A DNA stretch of 8,988 nt from JBBECF01 sp040881945. Lineage in GTDB: Bacteria > Pseudomonadota > Alphaproteobacteria > Dongiales > Dongiaceae. Shown here one piece after another: positions 1-7,861 of this stretch. Position 1 is the stretch's first letter; every line of letters starts with the position of its first letter. The notes beneath the pieces were generated by a model, which worked only from the letters and a program-made list of their open reading frames with translations, did not search any database and was not told where the DNA came from. The DNA is taken from assembly GCA_040881945.1 (NCBI GenBank), contig JBBECF010000005.1, forward strand, positions 1-8,988, given 5' to 3'. A program made the translations under genes and the position numbers.

Positions 1-2
1 CT

Positions 3-27
3 GAGGAGGCCGCGCAGCGGCCGTCTC
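3..27 (-). other. G+C-rich hairpin downstream of cvpA at the window edge
   Basis: The 103 bp after the cvpA stop hold no recognisable gene. Near the edge lies a perfect inverted repeat, GGCCGC-GCA-GCGGCC (8-22), extended to 3-27 by three more pairs, one G-T pair and one mismatch. It could be the stem of a terminator after cvpA, but any T-run would lie outside the window. A possible ATG at 55 with GGGAG before it opens a frame to the edge. Its 18 residues do not resemble the PurF start expected here, so I do not call a gene. Confidence 0.25.
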
Positions 28-103
28 GAAGCACGCAAGAGCGGCGATCCAGCATATTCTCCCAAGCTCTCACGGCAGGTTGCGCGCCGGCATCGGCCAA
101 GCC

Positions 104-783
104 TCACTGCGCGCCCTGGATGAGTCGGTCCAGCTCCTTGCGCTCGCCGTCCTTATACCCCGAACTCTCGGGCGATCCAGCAGGATTCGGCGCTTCGGCC
201 GGCGGCGGCGCGCCGAGCGCGCGCAGCGCCTTCTCGGCCTCGATCGCCTCCTCGACCGACCGGCGCGCCCCGCCGGCCGCCGCGGCGCCCTGTTCGGCCG
301 CCGAATCGGGCAGCAGCGTGCGCAGCAGATCGGCGCCCGCCTCGACCAGTGGCATGGCGCGCGCCTCGGTCATCCAGGCCGGCCGGTCCGTTTCCGGCAC
401 CGCCCAGGCGAACAGCAGGTAGGCGAAGCAGACCAGCACCGCCCCGCGCGCCAGGCCGAACAGCAGCCCGAGCGAGCGGTCGACCGCGCCGAAGGCGCTG
501 TGCCGCACGTTGCGCGCCAGGGCGTGGCTGATCGCGGCGCCGACCATCAGGGCGACGACGAAGATCGCGATCCCGGTCAGGACGTCGGCGACCAGGGAGA
601 TGGTAATGAATTGCCGCAGGAAAGGCTGCGCCAGGGGGAAGCCGTAGATGGTGGCGAACGCCGCCGCCACCCAGGCGGCGATCGACAGCACCTCGCGCAC
701 CAGTCCGCGGGCGAAGGCGAGGAGGCCGGAGACGAGCAGCACCGCGATCACGCTGATGTCCGCCAGATTCAGCGGCAGCTCGC

Positions 784-787
<4 letters not shown>
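104..787 (-). CDS. cvpA: CvpA family inner-membrane protein
   Basis: CvpA is a small inner-membrane protein named for its requirement in colicin V production in E. coli; its biochemical role is not settled, and it has been linked to envelope stress tolerance. The 227-residue product begins MSELPLNLADISVIAVLLVS and has four hydrophobic segments (about 10-28, 33-55, 62-88 and 105-130). The family pattern FARGLVREVLSIAAWVAA lies at about 25-42, and the next conserved part includes RSLGLLFGLARGAVLVC at 104-120. After residue 135 comes a hydrophilic tail rich in Ala, Glu and Pro, longer than in the 162-residue E. coli protein but usual for alphaproteobacteria. The ATG overlaps the radA stop by 4 bp, and an AAAGG-like site precedes it. 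The same reading frame stays open upstream across radA, but the coupling and the protein family fix the start here. Confidence 0.92.
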
Positions 788-2184
<1,397 letters not shown>

Positions 2185-2214
2185 GGCGGCCTCGCCCGCG
2201 CCGCGCCGCGGCGC

Positions 2215-2994
2215 TCACAGCGACCGGACCGGCATGCGGATCGGCCCCTCGGCGCGGCCGTGGATGAACTGGTCCACATGCGGGTTGCCGGAGCGGTCGA
2301 TCTCCGCGACCGGGCCGGACCAGATGATCCGCCCGTCGTAGATCATGGCGACGCGGTGGGCGATGCGCCGGGCGCTGGCCATGTCGTGGGTGATCGACAG
2401 GGCGGTGGCGCCGAGGTCGCGCACGCACTTGACGATCAGGTCGTTGATCACGTCGCCCATGATCGGGTCGAGCCCGGTGGTCGGCTCGTCGAACAGGATG
2501 ATCTCCGGCTCGGTGGCGATGGCGCGGGCGAGCGCGACCCGCTTCTGCATGCCGCCGGACAGCTCGGCCGGCCACAGCTCGCCCACCTCCGCCCCGAGGC
2601 CGAGGGCGGCCAGCTTGCCGAGCGCGATCGCCTTGGCCTCGGCGCGGCCCATGCCGCCGCCGGCGGTCAGGCCGAAGCCGACGTTCTCCCAGACGCGCAG
2701 GCTGTCGAACAGGGCGCCGCCCTGGAACAGCATGCCGAACTTGCGCCGCACCCGCTCGCGCTCGGCCGCGTCCATGCCGATCAGCTCCTCGCCGTCCACC
2801 TTGATGCTGCCGGCGTCGGGCTCCATCAGCCCGATCAGGCATTTCAGCATGACCGATTTGCCGCTGCCCGAGCCGCCGATGACGACCACCGATTCGCCGG
2901 TGCCGATCTCGAGGTCGATGCCGTTCAGCACCTGCTTGGGGCCGAACGACTTGCGGAGACCGCGGATCTCGATCTTCGGGGGGCGGCCGCTCAT
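2215..2994 (-). CDS. mlaF: MlaF-family phospholipid ABC transporter ATP-binding protein
   Basis: This is the cytoplasmic ATPase partner of the preceding permease. The 259-residue protein has a complete ABC domain: Walker A GGSGSGKS at 40-47 (K46), Q-loop Q91 in MLFQGGALFDSL, signature LSGGMQ at 145-150, Walker B IILFDE at 165-170 with catalytic E170, D-loop GLDP at 174-177, and switch H203 in ITHDM. The FQGGALFDSL pattern after the Q-loop and SGGMQKRVALARAIA are typical of the MlaF (Mkl-type) subfamily rather than of general importers, which fits the MlaE neighbour. It overlaps mlaE by 4 bp and ends 30 bp before radA. Confidence in the ABC ATPase call is very high. The phospholipid role depends on the pairing, and direction of transport cannot be read from sequence. 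Confidence 0.94.
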   Translation of the reverse strand: MSGRPPKIEIRGLRKSFGPKQVLNGIDLEIGTGESVVVIGGSGSGKSVMLKCLIGLMEPDAGSIKVDGEELIGMDAAERERVRRKFGMLFQGGALFDSLRVWENVGFGLTAGGGMGRAEAKAIALGKLAALGLGAEVGELWPAELSGGMQKRVALARAIATEPEIILFDEPTTGLDPIMGDVINDLIVKCVRDLGATALSITHDMASARRIAHRVAMIYDGRIIWSGPVAEIDRSGNPHVDQFIHGRAEGPIRMPVRSL

Positions 2995-3767
2995 CGCGCG
3001 AAGAACAGCTCGGTGATGATGTAGTTGGACGTCAGGATGAGGATCGCCGCCGAGACCACGGCGTTCGTCGTGGCCGTGCCGACGCCCTGCGCGCCGCCGC
3101 GCGAATTATAGCCGTGATAGCAGCCCATGAGGGCGACCAGAAAGCCGAAGACGGCCGCCTTGACCAGGCCGGAGATCACGTCGATCGGCTCGACGAAGTC
3201 CCAACTGTTGCGGATATAGACGCCCGGGTTGAAGCCGAGCTTGTAGATGCTGACCAGATAGCCGCCGAAGACGCCGATGATGTCGGCGACCAGCACCAAC
3301 AGCGGCAGCATGGCCAGGCCGGCGATCAAACGCGGCGCCACCAGGTATTTCATCGGGTTGGTCGACAGCGTGGCGAGCGCGTCGATCTGCTCGGTCACCC
3401 GCATGGTGCCGATCTCGGCGGCCATGGCGGCGCCGATTCGGCCCGCCACCATCAGCCCGGCGAGCACCGGCCCGAGCTCGCGGGTGATCGAGATGACGAC
3501 GACGTTGGGGATCGCCGATTCGGCGTTGAATCGCGTGAAGCCGGTGAAGCTCTGCAGCGCCAGCACCATGCCGGTGAAGATCGCGGTCAGGCCGACGACG
3601 GGCAGCGAATAGTAGCCGATCTCGATCATCTGCCGGCCGATCAGCCGCGGATAGAAGGGCGGGCGCACGCAATGCGACAACGCCTGGGCGGTGAACAAGA
3701 AGAGTCGTCCGGCGGTCGCCAGCGCCGACAGCAGCGCCCGGCCGATCGGCTGCAGCAGGGCGGTCAT
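2991..3767 (-). CDS. mlaE: MlaE-family phospholipid ABC transporter permease
   Basis: This is the membrane subunit of an MCE-type ABC transporter, which in Gram-negative bacteria moves phospholipids between inner and outer membranes (the Mla pathway). The 258-residue product has an amphipathic N-terminal segment, then about five hydrophobic helices (near 50-75, 98-118, 145-172, 198-218 and 232-252). The MlaE family core is clear: RELGPVLAGLMVAGRIGAA at 96-114, then AEIGTMRVTEQIDAL at 117-131 and NPMKYLVAPRL at 137-147. NSRGGAQGVGTATTNAVV, at about 221-238, is also typical. Start ATG is 3 bp after the alr stop; its ATGA stop overlaps the mlaF start by 4 bp, indicating coupled synthesis of permease and ATPase. 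The substrate is inferred from the family. The MCE-domain subunit MlaD, periplasmic MlaC and STAS protein MlaB are not encoded in this window. Confidence 0.93.
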   Translation of the reverse strand: MTALLQPIGRALLSALATAGRLFLFTAQALSHCVRPPFYPRLIGRQMIEIGYYSLPVVGLTAIFTGMVLALQSFTGFTRFNAESAIPNVVVISITRELGPVLAGLMVAGRIGAAMAAEIGTMRVTEQIDALATLSTNPMKYLVAPRLIAGLAMLPLLVLVADIIGVFGGYLVSIYKLGFNPGVYIRNSWDFVEPIDVISGLVKAAVFGFLVALMGCYHGYNSRGGAQGVGTATTNAVVSAAILILTSNYIITELFFAR

Positions 3768-3770
3768 GCC

Positions 3771-4898
3771 CTAGCCACCGGCGACGGGCGCCGCGGCGCC
3801 GACGTAACGGCGGCGGTAGCGACGGCCGAGCGAGGTCAGGATCTCGTAACCGATGGTGCCGGCCTCCTCGGCCAGTGCGTCAACGGGGTTGTGCGGGCCG
3901 ATCAGGTCGACGAGGGCGCCGGGGGTGACCCGTTCGGGCGCGATCGCGGTCACGTCGAGGGTGATCAGGTCCATGGATACGCGCCCGACCACGGGCACCC
4001 GCTCGGCGCCGATATGGGCGCTGCCGCGGTTGCTGAGGGATCGCAGATAACCATAGGCATAACCGGCGCCGACTGTCGCCAGTCGCGCCGGTCGGGTGCA
4101 GCGATGCGTGGCACCATAGCCAACCGTCGTATCGCTGTCAACGTCCCGCACTTGCAGGATTTTTCCCTGCAACCGCACGACCGGCGCGAGCGGATTGGGA
4201 GCGTCGGGCTGCGGTCGCAGCCCATAGAGCGCGGCGCCCGGGCGGGCGACGTCGAAACGATAGTCGGCGCCGAGGAAAATGCCGGAAGAGGCGGCGAGGC
4301 TGAGCCGCGCGCCATCCGGCGCCACGCGCCGGACGGCGTCGCGGAAGGCGGCGAGCTGCCGCGCGTTCATCGGGTGCTCGGGCTCGTCGGCGCAGGCGAG
4401 GTGGCTCAGCATCAACGCCACCGCCGCGCCGTCGAGCCGGAAGCGGTCCTCGGCCAGCGCCGCGACCTCGGCCGGCGGCAGGCCGAGCCGCGCCATGCCG
4501 GTGTCGATGTGCAGGGCCGCGGCGAGAGGGCCGCGACGGCGCCCCATTGCCGCCCAGGCGTCGATCTCGCCCAGGCTGTTCAGGACCGGCCGCAGGGCAT
4601 GGGCGACGAACGATTCGACGCCGCCGGCCGTCAACCCGTTGAACACGTAGATCTCGGCCTCGGGCAGCAGCCCGCGCAGCTCGATCCCCTCGTCGAGCGT
4701 GGCGACGAAGAAGACGCGGCAGCCGGCGCCGTGCAGCGCCGGCGCGACTTCGGCCACGCCCAGGCCGTAGGCGTCCGCCTTGACGACGCCGGCGCATTCG
4801 GCGCCGCCCAGGCGCGCCACCAGCAGACGGTAGTTCGCAACGATCGCCGTCAGGTCGATGCTCAGGACCGCCGCCGCGCCGTCGTCAGGGCCCGGCAT
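3771..4898 (-). CDS. alr: Alanine racemase (PLP-dependent)
   Basis: The enzyme interconverts L- and D-alanine, supplying D-alanine for peptidoglycan. The 375-residue length is normal. The N-terminal TIM barrel (about 10-235) has the PLP lysine K40 in VVKADAYGLG. Aligning by eye to the Geobacillus enzyme, R137, H166, S204 and R219 match its R136, H166, S204 and R219. The C-terminal beta domain has the second catalytic base Y261 in VGYGAT, Y280 (matching Y284), M309 in GRVSMD, and Y351 in IGYEILTSLG. Two positions differ: the carbamylated lysine K129 is H130 here, and the Asp of the GYADG motif is Tyr282 (GYAYGYLRS). Codons around 245-290 use more A/T-ending triplets than the neighbours. The ATG start overlaps the dnaB end by 14 bp and has no clear Shine-Dalgarno site; 3 bp separate its TAG from mlaE. 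The many conserved residues suggest a working enzyme. Confidence 0.95.
   Translation of the reverse strand: MPGPDDGAAAVLSIDLTAIVANYRLLVARLGGAECAGVVKADAYGLGVAEVAPALHGAGCRVFFVATLDEGIELRGLLPEAEIYVFNGLTAGGVESFVAHALRPVLNSLGEIDAWAAMGRRRGPLAAALHIDTGMARLGLPPAEVAALAEDRFRLDGAAVALMLSHLACADEPEHPMNARQLAAFRDAVRRVAPDGARLSLAASSGIFLGADYRFDVARPGAALYGLRPQPDAPNPLAPVVRLQGKILQVRDVDSDTTVGYGATHRCTRPARLATVGAGYAYGYLRSLSNRGSAHIGAERVPVVGRVSMDLITLDVTAIAPERVTPGALVDLIGPHNPVDALAEEAGTIGYEILTSLGRRYRRRYVGAAAPVAGG
4113..4141 (-). promoter_or_regulatory. Possible sigma70-type promoter inside alr
   Basis: On the minus strand there is a perfect TTGACA (4136-4141), a 17-bp spacer, and TATGGT (4113-4118; two mismatches to TATAAT). 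It lies in the most A+T-rich stretch of alr, about 345 bp before the mlaE start, and would read into mlaE-mlaF-radA-cvpA. The -10 hexamer is also the Tyr261-Gly262 codon pair of the active site, so the match may be chance. Confidence 0.25.
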
Positions 4899-6426
4899 CG
4901 GGAAGCCGATCGTCGCGGACCAGGTTCGCGAATTTCGTGACCGTGCCGTCGAAGAACAGCTCGATCGTGCCGATCGGCCCGTGCCGCTGCTTGGCGAGGT
5001 TGACCTCGGCGACGTTGTGGATGCGGGCGCCCTTGTCCTGGTAACGGTCCATCCGCTGGTTGAACTTCTCGTCGTTCTCGTCGTCGCGCTGCTTGGGCTG
5101 GCTGCGCTCGTGGTAGTACTGCTCGCGATAGATGAACATGACGACGTCGGCGTCCTGCTCGATCGAGCCCGATTCGCGCAGGTCGGAGAGCTGCGGCCGC
5201 TTGTCCTCGCGCTGCTCGACGGCGCGGCTCAACTGCGACAGCGCCAGCACCGGCACCTGGAGCTCCTTGGCGACCGCCTTCAGGCCGCGCGTGATCTCCG
5301 AGATCTCCTGCACCCGGTTGTCGGGCCGCGAGCCGCCGGCCGGGCGCATGAGCTGCAGATAGTCGATGACGATGAGGCCGAGCCCGTGCTGGCGCTTCAG
5401 CCGTCGGGCGCGGGTGCGCAAGGCCGGCACGGTCAGCGCCGGCGTGTCGTCGATGAAGAACGGCAGCCGGTGCAGCGCCTGCGCCGCCGCCACGAATTTC
5501 GGGAAGTCGGCCTCGCGCACGTCGCCGCGGCGGATGCGGTCGGACGAGATCTCGGTGTGCTCGGAGATGATGCGCGTGGCGAGCTGCTCGGCGGACATCT
5601 CGAGCGAGAAGAACGCGACCTTGGCGCCCTCCAGCACGCTGAGCGCGCCGCTTTCGTCGCGCGCCTCCTTGTACGCCTTGGCGGCGTTGAAGGCGATGTT
5701 GGTCGCCAGCGCGGTCTTGCCCATGGACGGCCGTCCGGCGAGGACCACGAGGTCGGACGGGTGCAGGCCGCCGAGCTTGCGGTCCAGGTCGTCGAGCCCG
5801 GTGGTGACGCCGGTGACGTGGCTGTCGCGCTTGTAAGCCTTCTCGGCCACCTCGATGGCGCGCGCCATGGCGGCGCTCAAGGGCCGCAGGTTGTTCTCGG
5901 TCTGGCCGGTCTCGGCCAGGCGGTAAAGCTGCTGCTCCGTCTTCTCGATCTGCTCCGTGGCGCTCGACTCGAGGTCGTAGCGGTAGGCGTCGTTGACCGT
6001 CTCCTCGCCGATATTGATCAACTCGCGGCGCAGGAACAGGTCATGGATGGTGTGTCCGTAGTCCTCGGCGTTGATGATGGTGACGACGGCGGCGGTGAGC
6101 CGCGCCAGGTACTGCGCCCCGCCCGCCTCGGCCAGCGCCGCGTCCTGGTCGAACATGTTCTTGAGAGTCAGGAAATTGGCGATCTGGCCGCGCTGGATCA
6201 GTGTGCCCGCCGCCTCGTAGATGCGGCCGTGCAGGGTGTCCGCGAAGTGCTCGGGTTGCAGGAACTCGTTGACCTTGTCGAACACCAGGTTGTTGGCGAG
6301 GATGGCGCCGAGCAGCGCCTGTTCGGCCTCGTAGTTGTGCGGCGGGATGCGCGGCGGTGCCGCCTCGCCACCGCGCAACGGCGTGACCTTCGACGGCCCG
6401 ATCATCGAGCGCTCCATGCGGGTCAC
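4885..6426 (-). CDS. dnaB: Replicative DNA helicase DnaB
   Basis: DnaB is the hexameric 5'-3' helicase that unwinds DNA at the replication fork and recruits primase. The 513-residue product has an N-terminal domain (about 27-130, starting PPHNYEAEQALLGAIL), a linker helix (about 180-205), and a RecA-like ATPase domain from about 205. Walker A is GRPSMGKT at 231-238 (K237); FFSLEMS follows at 272-278; Walker B is LIVIDYLQL at 351-359. SQLSRAVEQR lies at 397-406, DLRESGSIEQDADVV at 415-429, and the KQRHGPIGT segment at 479-487 carries the arginine-finger region. Two charged insertions, near 250-268 and 440-470, resemble those of alphaproteobacterial DnaB and do not disturb the motifs. The preferred start is GTG; ATG codons 4 and 8 are alternatives. 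The end overlaps alr by 14 bp. No intein is present, although DnaB is a common intein host. Confidence 0.98.
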   Translation of the reverse strand: MTRMERSMIGPSKVTPLRGGEAAPPRIPPHNYEAEQALLGAILANNLVFDKVNEFLQPEHFADTLHGRIYEAAGTLIQRGQIANFLTLKNMFDQDAALAEAGGAQYLARLTAAVVTIINAEDYGHTIHDLFLRRELINIGEETVNDAYRYDLESSATEQIEKTEQQLYRLAETGQTENNLRPLSAAMARAIEVAEKAYKRDSHVTGVTTGLDDLDRKLGGLHPSDLVVLAGRPSMGKTALATNIAFNAAKAYKEARDESGALSVLEGAKVAFFSLEMSAEQLATRIISEHTEISSDRIRRGDVREADFPKFVAAAQALHRLPFFIDDTPALTVPALRTRARRLKRQHGLGLIVIDYLQLMRPAGGSRPDNRVQEISEITRGLKAVAKELQVPVLALSQLSRAVEQREDKRPQLSDLRESGSIEQDADVVMFIYREQYYHERSQPKQRDDENDEKFNQRMDRYQDKGARIHNVAEVNLAKQRHGPIGTIELFFDGTVTKFANLVRDDRLPDAGP

Positions 6427-6434
6427 GCTAACAG

Positions 6435-6439
6435 ACCTC
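6435..6439 (-). promoter_or_regulatory. Ribosome binding site supporting a GTG start for dnaB
   Basis: GAGGT on the minus strand lies 8 nt before the GTG at 6426, against 17 nt before the next in-frame ATG at 6417. This spacing favours GTG as the dnaB start. Confidence 0.55.
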
Positions 6440-6456
6440 GGCGCAAGCGTCGGATG

Positions 6457-7722
6457 TTACTTGCGTGCATGATGGGGATAAGTCACGAAATCCCGTGATG
6501 GCGGCGCGATGGCGCGGCCGGCATTGGCGCGCTCGAACTCGGCCGCATAGTCGCGCGTCAACGGCACCGCGTCCTGACGGCGCGCGAGCTGCATCTGGAA
6601 CACCATCTGTCCGATGTGGCGGAACGCGACCTCGCAGCCGGTCAGATAGAACTCCCACATGCGGCAGAAACGCTCGTCGTAGAGCGTGCGCGCCTTGTCG
6701 CGGTTGGCGACGAAGCGGCGGCGCCACTCGCGCAGCGTCCTGGCGTAGTGCAGCCGCAGGATCTCGACGTCGGCGATCCACAGCCCGTTGCGCTCGACGG
6801 TCGCCACCACCTCGGACAACGCCGGGGTGTAGCCGCCGGGAAAGATGTACTTGCGAATCCACGGGTCGGTGGCGCCGGGCGGGTCCATGCGCCCGATGGA
6901 ATGCAGCAGGGCGACGCCGTCCTCGGTCAACAGCTCCCTGACCTTGCGGAAGTACGCGCCGAAATGGGCGACTCCGACATGCTCGAACATGCCGACCGAG
7001 ACGATGCGGTCGTAACGGCCGGTCACCTCGCGGTAGTCGCGCAGGTGGAACCGCACGCGGTCGGCGAGCCCGGCTTCCTTCGCCCGCCGCTCGGCCACGC
7101 GCTGCTGCTCGGCCGACAGCGTCACCCCGGTCACGTCGACGTCGGCGAGGCGCGCCAGATACAGCGCCAGCCCGCCCCAGCCGGAGCCGATGTCGAGCAC
7201 CCTCTGGCCCGGCTCGAGCAGCAGCTTGGACGCGATGTGCAGCTTCTTGTTGTCCTGCGCCACTTCCAAGCTGTCGTTGTCGCCGACGAAATAGGCGCAG
7301 GAGTACTGCCGGTCGGCGTCGAGGAACAGGTCGTAGAGCGCGCCCGACAGGTCGTAATGGTGGGCGACGTTGCGCCGGGCGCGCGGCACCGGATTATAGG
7401 TGTGGACGACGCGCAGCACTTTGTCGAACCAGGTCCGGAGCGCCGCCAGCGGATGGCCGTCCAGCCCCGCGATGTTGCGCCCGGCGAGGTCGAGCAGGTC
7501 GTAGAGCGTGCCGTCCTCGATCGTCAGCGTGCCGTTCATATAGGCTTCGCCGGCTGCCAGGCGCGGATTGAACAGCAGGCGATGGTGCAGGGCGCGGTCG
7601 TGCAGGCGAATCGTCACCTCGGGCCCCGCGGCGCCACGGAAGAGGTGGGTCTTGCCGTTCGCGTCGACGACCCGCAGGGTGCCGACGGCGATCATGCGGC
7701 GCAGCAGATGGGATGCCAGCAT
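6457..7722 (-). CDS. cfa: Cyclopropane-fatty-acyl-phospholipid synthase (SAM-dependent methyltransferase)
   Basis: The enzyme transfers a methylene group from S-adenosylmethionine to the double bond of unsaturated acyl chains in membrane phospholipids. The 421 residues (E. coli Cfa has 382) include an N-terminal lipid-associating domain (about 1-110, with GEAYMNGTLTIEDG) and a class I methyltransferase domain. SAM-binding motif I is VLDIGSGWGG at 175-184. Residues corresponding to the bicarbonate-binding site of E. coli Cfa are present: C142 in YSCAYF, E247 in MFEHVG, H274 and I276 in LHSIG, and Y326 in HYARTL. The family motif YIFPGG lies at 292-297. Residues 119-125 (VAHHYDL) match the family's segment before the catalytic core. 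The ATG start has only a weak ribosome site; codon 10 is an alternative Met, but residues 1-20 resemble alphaproteobacterial homologues. It lies between rplI and dnaB, where no lipid gene is usual, with 30 bp to dnaB. A fatty-acid methyltransferase with another product is possible. Confidence 0.93.
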   Translation of the reverse strand: MLASHLLRRMIAVGTLRVVDANGKTHLFRGAAGPEVTIRLHDRALHHRLLFNPRLAAGEAYMNGTLTIEDGTLYDLLDLAGRNIAGLDGHPLAALRTWFDKVLRVVHTYNPVPRARRNVAHHYDLSGALYDLFLDADRQYSCAYFVGDNDSLEVAQDNKKLHIASKLLLEPGQRVLDIGSGWGGLALYLARLADVDVTGVTLSAEQQRVAERRAKEAGLADRVRFHLRDYREVTGRYDRIVSVGMFEHVGVAHFGAYFRKVRELLTEDGVALLHSIGRMDPPGATDPWIRKYIFPGGYTPALSEVVATVERNGLWIADVEILRLHYARTLREWRRRFVANRDKARTLYDERFCRMWEFYLTGCEVAFRHIGQMVFQMQLARRQDAVPLTRDYAAEFERANAGRAIAPPSRDFVTYPHHARK

Positions 7723-7822
7723 TGCGACCCGAACCCAGTCCCGGTTCCCGTATTCCGCCCGCCCGCTCAGGCGGCGGCGCCGAGACTAACAAATCGCCCG
7801 CGTCCGTGCACGGCCTAAGGGG

Positions 7823-7857
7823 GCGGGACCGGGCTGCCGAAGGATGCCCTGCCCCGC
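7823..7857 (-). terminator. G+C-rich hairpin just after rplI, possible terminator or attenuator
   Basis: Four bases after the rplI stop, the minus strand reads GCGGGGCAGGGC, an 11-nt loop, then GCCCGGTCCCGC. The 12-bp stem has one mismatch and one G-U pair. There is no run of T after it (the sequence continues with CCCCTTAGG), so it is not a classical intrinsic terminator. Its place in the only sizeable gap of the window (139 bp, 7723-7861) suggests it could end or attenuate the ribosomal transcript or stabilise its 3' end. No convincing -35/-10 pair is visible in the rest of the gap; a perfect 10-bp palindrome occurs at 7804-7813. Confidence 0.35.
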
Positions 7858-7861
7858 GCCT

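Noticed and set aside
1..55. Possible start of the next gene (ATG at 55, expected purF)
   Set aside because: The 18 visible residues do not resemble a PurF N-terminus, and all three frames are open over this short stretch. The evidence is too thin to call a gene.
3114..4940. 608-codon plus-strand open frame
   Set aside because: Antisense to mlaE and alr, with composition rich in Asp, Gln, His and Arg and no domain pattern. The minus-strand proteins have full motifs.
4885..6426. Intein or insertion in DnaB
   Set aside because: DnaB is a frequent intein host, but the Walker A and other motifs run without interruption. The two charged insertions are short and resemble those of alphaproteobacterial DnaB.
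6473..6481. DnaA-box-like TTATCCCCA on the minus strand just before dnaB
   Set aside because: It is one mismatch from TTATCCACA, but single, with no cluster of boxes or A+T-rich unwinding region, and it codes Tyr-Pro-His in Cfa. Chance is the simplest reading.
4858..6498. 546-codon plus-strand open frame
   Set aside because: Antisense to dnaB. The Leu/Val/Arg/Asp-biased product follows from the codon bias of dnaB.
6616..7818. 400-codon plus-strand open frame
   Set aside because: Antisense to cfa, with no recognisable motif.
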